64,000 nucleotides of DNA from Halalkalibacter alkalisediminis (GTDB taxonomy: Bacteria > Bacillota > Bacilli > Bacillales > Bacillaceae_D). Under the pieces are notes generated by a model. That model was given only the letters and a program-made list of their open reading frames with translations. It had not been told where the DNA came from and did not search any database. The stretch spans positions 1-64,000 of the forward strand of contig NZ_JAQQWT010000014.1 of NCBI RefSeq assembly GCF_028610705.1. Reading direction: 5' to 3'. A program made the translations under genes and the position numbers. Below are positions 53,716 through 60,726 of the stretch, in pieces (positions within the stretch are counted from its first letter, which is position 1; each line of letters starts with the position of its first letter).

Positions 53716-54237
53716 GTGCTTTTAACTAAGCTTGGCGCTCAGGAGGAAAAAAAAGACCCCGAAGAGCTAGAGCAGAACTTAGTAGATCTTGAATTCCAAG
53801 TGTTTCGCATGCAAGAAAACGTAAAAGAAATCTCAAAAAAATGGCAAATTATTGGAATCGAACAAACGAAAGAGGAAAAATGGGTGATTGTGTCTATAGT
53901 AGATGATGGGCATGCTTGTAAAGTCATGCTAAACGATTGCGATTCCGCCTACCGAGGAAACTGGGACTTCTCCATTCAAGCCAAATATGAAAATCAATCA
54001 ACGATTTTCATAGGTGACATCAAAGGCGAAGAAAACAGAGGCTACGGATCGATCTGCATGGATTACTTAAAAGAACATGCCAAAGAACAAAACGTCCAAT
54101 ACATTAAAGGCGACCTCGCCAAACGTGACTTTGACCATCTTGACAGACTCATCCATTTTTATGAGAAGCATGATTTTGATGTTGAGGTTGATTATGATCA
54201 AAAATACGGAGAAATTGTGTGGAATTCTGATTACTAA
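53716..54237 (+). CDS. Coiled-coil plus GNAT-like acetyltransferase
   Basis: A 173-residue protein. An N-terminal acidic coiled coil (about residues 8-42, EEKKDPEELEQNLVDLEFQV) precedes a GNAT-like fold: strands IIGIEQTKEEKWVIVSI and STIFIGDIKG, an acetyl-CoA loop ENRGYGS near residue 110, then HLDRLIHFYEKHDFDV. The acceptor is unknown. Start GTG 53716 behind AAAGGAGTG. It is the last host-type gene before the integrase and reads towards it. Confidence 0.72.
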   Translation: MLLTKLGAQEEKKDPEELEQNLVDLEFQVFRMQENVKEISKKWQIIGIEQTKEEKWVIVSIVDDGHACKVMLNDCDSAYRGNWDFSIQAKYENQSTIFIGDIKGEENRGYGSICMDYLKEHAKEQNVQYIKGDLAKRDFDHLDRLIHFYEKHDFDVEVDYDQKYGEIVWNSDY

Positions 54238-54325
54238 CGCTTGATTCAAAAGGTCATAATCTCCTCTTGGATCATACATGTGATAAATACAAATCACAAA
54301 AAAATCACACACTAGATTAAAAAAA
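54238..54325. other. Probable prophage junction (att side)
   Basis: 88 bases between the acetyltransferase stop and the integrase stop. By position, one prophage attachment site should lie here or in the 3' end of the 53716 gene. No tRNA is present, and the core repeat cannot be defined because the other end is outside the window. Confidence 0.4.
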
Positions 54326-55456
54326 TTAATTAAAGCTCTTATCTAGTAAATCTGCAGCTTCTTTTTGCATAGTTAAAGTAACATGTCCGTAAATACCAAG
54401 AGTTGTTCGGATGTCTTTATGTCTAAGTCTCTCCTGAACAACTTTTGGGTTAATACCCTTGCTAAGTAGATACGTTGCGTGAGTGTGGCGCAGGTCGTGA
54501 AACCTAATATAAGGCAAGCCAATATGGTTAATGCAGAGCTTAAAGCCATTGTTTAACAAACTAGGTTTTAATACTCCCCCATCTTTTCTACAGAAAACAA
54601 GATCTTGATCATTATAATGATCACCAAGCAGATTCTTATCGTTTTCTTGCTGAACCTTTTGCCTTCTTAGGTATTCAAATGCTTTATCAGGTAAAGCAAC
54701 TTTCCCTAAAGATGTATCTGTTTTACCTCTAAATAAAACTTTATACCCACCACTAGTCTCAGTTACAGTTTGCTGAATATGACAGACCTTCTCATCAACA
54801 TAAATATCTTTCCAACGTAGACCTAGCACCTCTTGTTTCCTCATTCCTGTTAGAAGCGCAAAGGCACTGGCATTATAATGACGAGATAGCCTTCTACAAA
54901 AGTTTGGTGCATTTAAAAACTTATTTATTTGCTCTTCTGTCCAAACTCTCGAATTATTTGTCATTTGCGGAAGTAGGATATCTTCACATATTTCAATATT
55001 AAATCCCTTTTTCTTAGCAGCCTTTTTCAATGCTGAGCGAACTGTACTCCAAGCCCTCCTAATGGTAGATGGTGCTTTACCTTGCTTAACTAATGATAAA
55101 ATAAAGTTATTTAAAACATTTTCATTTATTTGATATATCTTAATATTTTGGAAATAAGGCTCTAAAAGATATTTCTTTGTCTGCTTATACCTACTGTATG
55201 TAGAATATTGAACAGCAATTTTTTTATGCTCAATCCACTGTTCTAAAAAATCCATAAATTTTGCATTTGAAATATCATTGTTTAAATCTCGATTTGCTTC
55301 AGCTTTTAGTAGAATAGTTTTCATGGCTTCTTTTGCTTCTTTTATGGTATTAAACCCTTTCCTTCTAATCTGTCTGCGCTTGCCAGTGAAAGGATTTTTA
55401 CCAATATCAACAACAAAAGAATATTTTCCATCTTCTTCTTTTTTTATCGAGCTCAT
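54326..55456 (-). CDS. Phage tyrosine integrase
   Basis: A 376-residue tyrosine recombinase that inserts and excises the prophage. An AP2-type arm-binding domain is at residues ~10-50 and a core SAM-like domain at ~65-160. The catalytic domain shows Arg206 (LTGMRKQE), His320 and Arg323 (HDLRH), His346 (RLRHKD) and the nucleophile Tyr356 (GIYGH). All catalytic residues are intact. Start ATG 55456, no strong ribosome site upstream. The 157 bases upstream to 55613 hold no gene. Confidence 0.95.
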   Translation of the reverse strand: MSSIKKEEDGKYSFVVDIGKNPFTGKRRQIRRKGFNTIKEAKEAMKTILLKAEANRDLNNDISNAKFMDFLEQWIEHKKIAVQYSTYSRYKQTKKYLLEPYFQNIKIYQINENVLNNFILSLVKQGKAPSTIRRAWSTVRSALKKAAKKKGFNIEICEDILLPQMTNNSRVWTEEQINKFLNAPNFCRRLSRHYNASAFALLTGMRKQEVLGLRWKDIYVDEKVCHIQQTVTETSGGYKVLFRGKTDTSLGKVALPDKAFEYLRRQKVQQENDKNLLGDHYNDQDLVFCRKDGGVLKPSLLNNGFKLCINHIGLPYIRFHDLRHTHATYLLSKGINPKVVQERLRHKDIRTTLGIYGHVTLTMQKEAADLLDKSFN

Positions 55457-55613
55457 AATCCACCTCTTAAATTAAGTGATTATGTAACTTAAATTTGATA
55501 AGAGTATGATATTTACTTTTCAAGGAGCAATAGCTTAAGTTTTATATTATCAGTAACTAACATTACTATCCACTAGTAAATACATTCAAATGTAAGGTTA
55601 ATTTTCTTATGAA

Positions 55614-55889
55614 TTACAATACTAGTTCCTCATCCATTTCTAAGATGTCTACTCTATCAATTTTAAGCTCAGGAACATCCATTAATTTCACATCAGTAAA
55701 TTTACTCATCATTATTCTATAGCTTGTAATCATTTCTTCTTGAAGATCAAATAAGTAATTCATGGCTCTCTCACGTTCCTGTTCCTCTGTGCCAGCTTCA
55801 ATTGTAAAATTAAATTCAATTGGCGAACCCATAAAACCACTTACAAAACCAACTACCTTCTTCATCTTTGCTTCAACTAGTGCTACCAT
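55614..55889 (-). CDS. Phage hypothetical protein, 91 aa
   Basis: Not recognised. A short N-terminal hydrophobic patch (VVGFVSGFMG) precedes an acidic alpha/beta body (IEFNFTIEAGTEEQERERA, LKIDRVDILEMDEELV). Start ATG 55889 has GAGGAGG about 11 bases upstream. It lies next to the repressor region of the prophage, transcribed towards the integrase. Role unknown. Confidence 0.6.
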   Translation of the reverse strand: MVALVEAKMKKVVGFVSGFMGSPIEFNFTIEAGTEEQERERAMNYLFDLQEEMITSYRIMMSKFTDVKLMDVPELKIDRVDILEMDEELVL

Positions 55890-56036
55890 AATAATAAACT
55901 GCCTCCTCTAGTGTGATTAGATCTGTATCATCTGTTACCATATTACTACAAAATTTTACAACATCCTCTCACAATTTACATTTAAAGTTATGGTAATTTT
56001 GACCAATAACCTTAACTTGTTTTAAGTATACATTGG

Positions 56037-56079
56037 CTACATTTTGTCGTCAACAGTTATTTACTACATTTTGTAGTCA
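56037..56079. promoter_or_regulatory. Tandem operator-like repeats before phage repressor
   Basis: Two copies of CTACATTTTGTNGTCA start 27 bases apart. The second contains a perfect palindrome ACTACA-TTT-TGTAGT (56063-56077). A TATAAT -10 (56087-56092) follows. This is a likely operator pair for the HTH protein at 56124. Confidence 0.6.
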
Positions 56080-56123
56080 TTTTTGTTATAATGATTTTAT
56101 AGAATATGGTAGAGGTGAGTTTT

Positions 56124-56348
56124 ATGAATCAAAGAGTTAAATCTAATTTAAAATACATACTAGATGAGCGTGAAATTTCAATAAGAAAGTTTGCTGAAAT
56201 GAGTGGCTTACAGTACGAAACATTAAGAAGGCTTTATAATGATACTGCTAAGCAATATCAAAGAGATACTATAGGTATAATCTGCAAGACATTAGATATT
56301 AGCATTCAGGATTTATTAAAACTTGAACATGTAAAAAAAGACCACTAA
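56124..56348 (+). CDS. Phage Cro/CI-type HTH regulator
   Basis: A 74-residue single-domain XRE-like repressor: KYILDEREISIRKFAEMSGL then QYETLRRLYND form the helix-turn-helix, ending in DISIQDLLKLEHV. It could be the lysogeny repressor or a Cro-like switch. Start ATG 56124 behind AGAGGTGAG; a GTG six codons upstream is not favoured. The operator-like repeats at 56037-56079 lie just upstream. Its stop codon lies inside the terminator stem. Confidence 0.85.
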   Translation: MNQRVKSNLKYILDEREISIRKFAEMSGLQYETLRRLYNDTAKQYQRDTIGIICKTLDISIQDLLKLEHVKKDH

Positions 56349-56376
56349 GCATAATCGCCCAGTGGTCTCATTTTTA
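56341..56376 (+). terminator. Terminator of the phage repressor gene
   Basis: GACCACT / AGTGGTC stem (56341-56347 with 56362-56368) followed by CATTTTTATT. The left arm includes the TAA stop. Confidence 0.75.
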
Positions 56377-56493
56377 TTTCCATACATGCTTACTCATCCA
56401 CTCATTATAAACTTCCAATATTGTACGGTTATCCGTACACTTTTTCTCATTAAAAATGTCATGATCCATATCGTATTTAATCAATCTCTTCAC
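56375..56493 (-). CDS. Possible small ORF or gene scrap, minus strand
   Basis: A 38-residue frame from GTG 56493: KRLIKYDMDHDIFNEKKCTD, then a segment ending NEWMSKHVWK. It is protein-like, but there is no convincing ribosome site and a TAG lies two codons before the start. It may be a C-terminal fragment of a larger lost gene. Confidence 0.3.
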
Positions 56494-56513
56494 ATACTAA
56501 GGAAGAGTATGTA

Positions 56514-56660
56514 ATGCAGCCAACATTGGGAGGAATACAGCTAGTCGTATTTGTTCTTGATTCTGATTATACACCGAGCACAAGTACAATTAAAAAAATA
56601 ATGAAGGCTATAAGAGAAATTCAACCTGAAGCTAGAACTGAAGACTTTTTTGATCTGTAG
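56514..56660 (+). CDS. Small phage protein, 48 aa
   Basis: ATG 56514 stands 6 bases after GGAAGAG (56501-56507). The 48-residue product has a strand-like start (IQLVVFVLDSDYT) and an amphipathic helix (STIKKIMKAIREIQPEART) ending EDFFDL. A terminator-like hairpin follows at once. Clean signals on both sides support a real gene. Function unknown. Confidence 0.5.
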   Translation: MQPTLGGIQLVVFVLDSDYTPSTSTIKKIMKAIREIQPEARTEDFFDL

Positions 56661-56690
56661 AGCGTAGCCATTAATGGTTGTGCTTTTTTA
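56661..56690 (+). terminator. Terminator after the 48-aa gene
   Basis: AGCGTAGCCA / TGGTTGTGCT stem with wobble pairs, then TTTTTTATT. Confidence 0.6.
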
Positions 56691-56718
56691 TTGGAGATAA
56701 TAATTAGCGGTGATAATA

Positions 56719-57088
56719 ATGACTGAAACGATACTTGTTTTATTACTTCTCTTCCCTATAGCCCTTGGTTTAAAAAGGATTCAGGAAAATAAACAATTTG
56801 AACCAGTTGATACAATCGATAATGAGTATTACAAATGTGAATCTCCAATAGAAAGTCCATGTGGTAAATATAGAATTGATTTAGCTTTGATGGGGGCAAA
56901 ATTAGTAATTGAATGTGATGGTAAGGCTTCTCATAGCTCACCAGCACAAAAAGCTCACGACAGAAGGAAGAATGCTTTTTTGCGTAAGAATGGTTGGAAG
57001 GAAAGTACTTAGGTTTTCTGGAAGACGAATATACAGAGATATGAACGGTATATTACGTAAGATAGAGAAGGAAATACGTATTTTTTAG
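56719..57088 (+). pseudogene. Frameshifted DUF559-type nuclease
   Basis: An N-terminal TM helix (ETILVLLLLFPIALGL) leads to a DUF559/Vsr-like nuclease core: ESPIES, then YRIDLALMGAKLVIECDGKA with the acidic and Lys residues of a PD-(D/E)xK site. At NGWK the frame runs into EST and a TAG. A tandem GGAA duplication (tGGAAGGAAAGtac, near 56996) explains the shift. The other frame continues VLRFSGRRIYRDMNGILRKI and stops at 57088, the normal family ending. Translation of the full enzyme is therefore blocked unless the copy is corrected elsewhere. Confidence 0.7.
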
Positions 57089-57157
57089 TCCTCTTCTTAA
57101 TATGATTTGTTAACGCTAACTCGCGTTATCATACTCAATAGGGAAAGAGGGGGGCAA

Positions 57158-57481
57158 ATGGATCTGGAAACTGTTATTGAAGAGTTATATAACATTCCTG
57201 ATTTAATTCTAATCGAAGAGGAGAAATACTATAACGCAAAGAATTATTTAGACGAACTTAAGTTAGAGCTACATTTCAGGAAATGTGATCTGTATTTACA
57301 GGGCTTTGAAGGCAGGAATCAAGAGGAACGAGATGCACTCAAATTTCCTCACTTAAAAGAATTATTAGCTGAAATTACAATGGCTGAATGTGAACTGAAC
57401 AGTCAATCAATAAGATATAATTACCTTAAACGAAAAATGGAGAGTTTGAGCGTCATTGCCGAACATTTTAAAGATAAATAA
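57158..57481 (+). CDS. Phage coiled-coil protein, 107 aa
   Basis: Not recognised. An acidic helical protein with long coiled-coil stretches (IEELYNIPDLILIEEEKYYN, AKNYLDELKLELHF, LLAEITMAECELNSQSI) and two Cys. The pattern resembles small phage proteins of the replication region. Start ATG 57158 has GGAAAGAGGGGGG just upstream; a longer frame from 57107 lacks a site. Confidence 0.6.
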   Translation: MDLETVIEELYNIPDLILIEEEKYYNAKNYLDELKLELHFRKCDLYLQGFEGRNQEERDALKFPHLKELLAEITMAECELNSQSIRYNYLKRKMESLSVIAEHFKDK

Positions 57482-57533
57482 AGGCAGCCTAATACCAATT
57501 AAAACTGCCCCTTCATTAATTAAAGGTGAAGAT

Positions 57534-57683
57534 ATGGATCATATTGAACGCAAAATAAAACAGATTATACAAAATGCGAACATAATTAAAGGAAGAAATC
57601 CAACAATTGAAGAGTTAATGCAATGGACTGGTAGAGATAAGAAGAGTTTACTTGAGGTTCTAAAAAGGCTAGGAAAGCTCTAG
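57534..57683 (+). CDS. Small HTH-like phage protein, 49 aa
   Basis: A 49-residue basic protein. RNPTIEELMQWTGRDKKSLL EVL looks like a helix-turn-helix of the sigma-region or winged type. Start ATG 57534 behind AAAGGTG; the frame upstream to 57456 overlaps the previous gene and has no site. Its last codons overlap the convergent HEPN gene by 4 bases. A small DNA-binding regulator is the best guess. Confidence 0.5.
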   Translation: MDHIERKIKQIIQNANIIKGRNPTIEELMQWTGRDKKSLLEVLKRLGKL

Positions 57684-58051
57684 TTGAGTAAGAGGTTAAC
57701 TTTAAAAGATGCGCTATTCTTCACAAACAAAGCTGTCCAACACTCAACAAGTAAGTCATACTCTCTTTCGCTAATTGTTTTCATGTGACAAATCTTGTTA
57801 CGTACATCAATAATTCTATTAAGCTTTAGTTTATCCTCTTGGGAAATTGGACTTCTTTGGGAGGGAATCTTATCTAGGAGTGTGATTAGTATGTGTAACG
57901 GTGTTTTATCGCCATAGAATTTAATCCCATGTCCGAGTAGTAAGCCTCGTACATAGTTCTCGATCTCAAAGATCAAAGTATACGCATTATGCTCACGTGT
58001 AGTAGGTGTTAAAGGGTGTTTTGATAAAAGTTCATCAAGAAATAGGTTCAT
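57680..58051 (-). CDS. HEPN-like protein of the prophage cargo
   Basis: A 123-residue all-helical protein. Near its end the motif RNKICH (Arg84 to His89) is the R-(x4)-H signature of HEPN domains, with Asn after the Arg as is common in HEPN RNases. The first half is YTLIFEIENYVRGLLLG, a typical HEPN helix pair. HEPN proteins are RNases of toxin-antitoxin, abortive-infection and other defence systems. No nucleotidyltransferase (MNT) partner is adjacent. Start ATG 58051, AAGGAGG at 7 bases. It has one of the two related upstream elements (58111-58163). Confidence 0.6.
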   Translation of the reverse strand: MNLFLDELLSKHPLTPTTREHNAYTLIFEIENYVRGLLLGHGIKFYGDKTPLHILITLLDKIPSQRSPISQEDKLKLNRIIDVRNKICHMKTISEREYDLLVECWTALFVKNSASFKVNLLLN

Positions 58052-58110
58052 GGTCAAGCCTCCTTTTCTTAATAATATTCATTTTTAGACAGGAATCAAC
58101 AAAATTAAGC

Positions 58111-58163
58111 GATTATCTGACATGAATAATAATTGCTCTTTTTGTTTATTATAAAATTACATG
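58111..58163. repeat. Intergenic element copy A
   Basis: 53 bases 79% identical (42/53) to 58446-58498, including CATGAATAATAATT and ATTACATG. A shared AACAATTCAA and a hairpin follow on the right in both. It lies upstream of the HEPN gene (minus) and downstream of the 40-aa gene. Confidence 0.75.
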
Positions 58164-58204
58164 CTTCAAAATACCGAACAACCTCCATGAACAATTCAAC
58201 AGAC

Positions 58205-58240
58205 ATAACAAAAGCCTTCCATAGTGGGGGCTTTTGTTAT
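58205..58240. terminator. Perfect 12-bp hairpin after the 40-aa gene
   Basis: ATAACAAAAGCC / GGCTTTTGTTAT with a 12-base loop. It may end the minus-strand 40-aa gene or a plus-strand RNA from element A. Confidence 0.65.
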
Positions 58241-58262
58241 GGAGTGGAACAGAAAAGAAATC

Positions 58263-58385
58263 TTATTTACGATCTTGAGAAGACTTAACAAAGTTTGAAT
58301 AGAGTACACGGTATTCAGCATCGGTTAGCTTTCGATTTAGTTTAGATTCAAAAAGTTTAACAATTGATGCAAAAGTTCGTTTCAT
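58263..58385 (-). CDS. Small phage protein, 40 aa
   Basis: A 40-residue basic helical protein starting MKRTFASIVKLFESKLNRKL, ending SSQDRK. AAAAGGAGTG lies 5 bases before ATG 58385, an excellent ribosome site, so it is very likely translated although tiny. It is flanked by the two copies of the intergenic element. Function unknown; its size and site suggest a small regulator or inhibitor. Confidence 0.65.
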   Translation of the reverse strand: MKRTFASIVKLFESKLNRKLTDAEYRVLYSNFVKSSQDRK

Positions 58386-58445
58386 GGAAACACTCCTTTT
58401 CTTTTGTAGTAGCTAAAATTTGACAAAAGACAATAGGATATAGTG

Positions 58446-58498
58446 TATTATTTCACATGAATAATAATTACTTTTTTTGTAAATACAATAATTACATG
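58446..58498. repeat. Intergenic element copy B
   Basis: The partner of 58111-58163 (42 of 53 positions identical). It lies upstream of the 40-aa gene on the minus strand. Confidence 0.75.
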
Positions 58499-58547
58499 GT
58501 TCTATACAGTGAAGAATACCCACAACAATTCAATTAACCATGTAAGG

Positions 58548-58582
58548 AAGCCCTCACAATGATGGTAGTGAGGGCTTTTTCT
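58548..58582 (+). terminator. Terminator-like hairpin beside element B
   Basis: AAGCCCTCAC / GTGAGGGCTT, ten pairs, with five T on the plus side only. It is also 9 bases past the stop of the minus-strand 58586 gene. Confidence 0.7.
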
Positions 58583-58585
58583 CGT

Positions 58586-59185
58586 CTACTCCTTCAGATT
58601 TTCTATAAGCCATCGAGTAATTTTAGGATAAATTTTAAAATCTAACTCCATTACTTGATTAGAAAATCCCCTATCCATGCTAATAAGATGTTTTGACCGA
58701 TCTGTAAACACCACATACATAAACTCGTTTGGAGTAGCTATGATATCAGAAACACTCCGCCCTTTTCCCTCAAAATAATCATGTATCTTTGTTAGATCAT
58801 CAGGTTCAATATCCCAGTCGATTAACTCAGGTTGAGTGACTTGAATTGAATTATCTTCTTCTTCATTCTCACTTTTCGAAACTACACTCTCTGTAGTTAC
58901 TTCTTTAGCTGAAGCAACTTGATGAATTGGATCTTTAATCATTTTCTTTAGAAGTGTATTTGTTTCAGTTTGCCTTTCAATTAATTCACCAAACCCTATA
59001 AGTATCATACCTGCTACAAAGCTACTCGCAAAAATAGTGAAAAATGTTCCCCATGAAATCTCATAACTACTTGAATAATAACCTACATCAACAGTACTTA
59101 AGGAAAACGCTAGGATTATACCTATAACAATTTGAAATATACCTATCCAAAATAATATTTTCGCAATACTATTTTTGTAATCCAT
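58586..59185 (-). CDS. Two-TM protein with unknown C-terminal domain
   Basis: A 199-residue protein: two TM helices (about 10-35 and 44-66) with a short outward loop, an acidic linker (SKSENEEEDNSIQ) and a cytosolic C-terminal domain of about 70 residues (DDLTKIHDYFEGKGRSVSDI, then MYVVFTDRSKHLISM). No known family is recognised. Small membrane proteins of this layout are common effectors in prophage-encoded exclusion, but the role here is open. Start ATG 59185 has AAAGGAAGAG. It sits downstream of the Mrr-type gene. Confidence 0.6.
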   Translation of the reverse strand: MDYKNSIAKILFWIGIFQIVIGIILAFSLSTVDVGYYSSSYEISWGTFFTIFASSFVAGMILIGFGELIERQTETNTLLKKMIKDPIHQVASAKEVTTESVVSKSENEEEDNSIQVTQPELIDWDIEPDDLTKIHDYFEGKGRSVSDIIATPNEFMYVVFTDRSKHLISMDRGFSNQVMELDFKIYPKITRWLIENLKE

Positions 59186-59278
59186 ACACACTCTTCCTTT
59201 CACATTTTTTCTAGTAATTGAATCTTATCACAGCATTTAGACAAGTTATATAACTATTTCCAATATTTCCAAAAGAAA

Positions 59279-59335
59279 AAAGGGGCTTACCTCACTAGTC
59301 ATCAATAAGACAACTAACAAGATAAACCCCCATCT
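59279..59335 (-). terminator. Terminator after the Mrr-type gene
   Basis: A long wobble-rich stem closed by GGGG/CCCC, followed by six T on the minus strand, just beyond the 59342 stop. Confidence 0.7.
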
Positions 59336-59341
59336 ACTAAA

Positions 59342-60502
59342 TTATTCATCTTTAAAATAATCATAGTCAATAGCCTTAACCACAAAAGTATGGTTAATAT
59401 CAACTCCAACATTATGATCAATCATTAACTTTGATAGTTCTAAACCATCAATCAAAATAATCTTCTTGGCTTCTAATCGTTCAGCATATTTTCTCGCACC
59501 ATCAGTAAAGTAAGAGGTTGTAATAAATACCCCCTTCCTTGCTCCCTTTCCATCTAGAGCACCTGAAAAGCTTTGAACAACATCTCGACCAACAGAATTA
59601 TTGGCAGCATAACGTTTAGCTTGAACATAGATATTATCAAGACCTAGTTTATCTTCTTTGATTACACCATCTAGCCCTTCGTCGTTTGATCTTTGAGTAA
59701 CCTTACCGTCACCATACCCCATAACGGTTAGTAGCTCAACCACTATATCCTCAAACTTCATCCAATGAACATTTCTTAATTGCTTCAATAAATTATCAGC
59801 TAGTTCATTTTTTAATTCATCCAATTTCTCTTTAACAATTGTTAGAGGATCTATTACCTTTTCTAACTCTTCAATTTCCTCTTTAATCTCACCTTTGCTC
59901 TCGTTAAGTAATTCAAGACCTTCATTGGTAATTTGATATGTAAGCTTATTAACTTCATCAATGTAATTTTCTTTCTTTAAGCTATACCTTACACTTCGTA
60001 CTCTAGAAAGAAATATAATATCTGAGTTATTTTCATACTTCATTAGTCTTTGTTCCTCACTTAATTTAAAGGAGTTGACTAATTTTTCTGTAATTTCACT
60101 AGCTGAATATGCACTTCCATCTCTAAGTAGCTCCAAATAAGGAATCATCATTTCCCCAGTAGAAGGGATAGTATCTTTTATATCTTCATTGTAATCTTTA
60201 TGTCCCCGTGCTACTTTGTGTTTTTCAATTAATTGCTGCTCTTCTTTTTCATTTTTTGGAAGTCCCTCTTTATTTAAAATTTGTTTGATTTCTGGAATTG
60301 TTAAACCTGTTTCATTCAATTTCTTAAGGAATGTCATTATTCTTAATGACTCCATAGTGTACATAACTCTATTCCGACTGGATTCAGTGGGTATATATTC
60401 TTTGAAATTTTTCACCCATCTTCTACCATTTGCTTCAGACCATCCAACTAACTCCGACATTTTTGTTTTTGTTAATAATTTATCATTCAATACTGAACCC
60501 AT
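59342..60502 (-). CDS. MerR-type HTH fused to Mrr-like endonuclease
   Basis: A 386-residue three-part protein. Residues ~10-78 are a MerR-type helix-turn-helix (KMSELVGWSEANGRRWVKNF, FLKKLNETGLTIPEIKQIL). Residues ~115-205 look like the Mrr N-terminal winged helix (MMIPYLELLRDGSAYSASEI). After a coiled coil (~205-240), residues ~245-365 are a Mrr catalytic domain with Glu251 (FEDIVVELL), Asp278 (GLDGVI) and the QAK triad end (Gln294-Lys296). It may cut modified or foreign DNA. No methyltransferase is nearby. Start: ATG 60502 abuts AAAGGG; TTG 60490 is better spaced. Confidence 0.75.
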   Translation of the reverse strand: MGSVLNDKLLTKTKMSELVGWSEANGRRWVKNFKEYIPTESSRNRVMYTMESLRIMTFLKKLNETGLTIPEIKQILNKEGLPKNEKEEQQLIEKHKVARGHKDYNEDIKDTIPSTGEMMIPYLELLRDGSAYSASEITEKLVNSFKLSEEQRLMKYENNSDIIFLSRVRSVRYSLKKENYIDEVNKLTYQITNEGLELLNESKGEIKEEIEELEKVIDPLTIVKEKLDELKNELADNLLKQLRNVHWMKFEDIVVELLTVMGYGDGKVTQRSNDEGLDGVIKEDKLGLDNIYVQAKRYAANNSVGRDVVQSFSGALDGKGARKGVFITTSYFTDGARKYAERLEAKKIILIDGLELSKLMIDHNVGVDINHTFVVKAIDYDYFKDE

Positions 60503-60726
60503 CCCTTTATTACTTATTGTCAGTTTTTCTACTCACCATATATCACGAGTGAATCAATAGTGAACTCTATTTGTTTTATTTTAACATAAAATCCCAACCC
60601 CACTTTAAGAAGTTTTTTATTTTCATAAATAACAAAAAGAAATTAACTGGACGTGATAGACTTTGATTGGTATTCATCAAACTATATGCTTATAAGGGAA
60701 ACCCAACAATAAAGGGCTTTTTACTA

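Larger units (their letters stand above)
58420..58582 (+). ncRNA. Candidate plus-strand small RNA from element B
   Basis: TTGACA (58420-58425) with TGTATT 18 bases on would start an RNA near 58456 that ends at the hairpin 58548-58577 with its T-run, about 125 bases. The only internal frame (26 codons from 58457) lacks a ribosome site and is not kept in copy A, so an RNA is more likely than a peptide. Copy A has a parallel but weaker arrangement (TAGACA 58086, GATTAT 58111, hairpin 58205). Confidence 0.35.

Noticed and set aside
58457-58537. 26-codon plus-strand frame in element B, considered as a signalling peptide
   Set aside because: No ribosome site, not kept in copy A, and no aimR-like or Rap-like receptor gene nearby.
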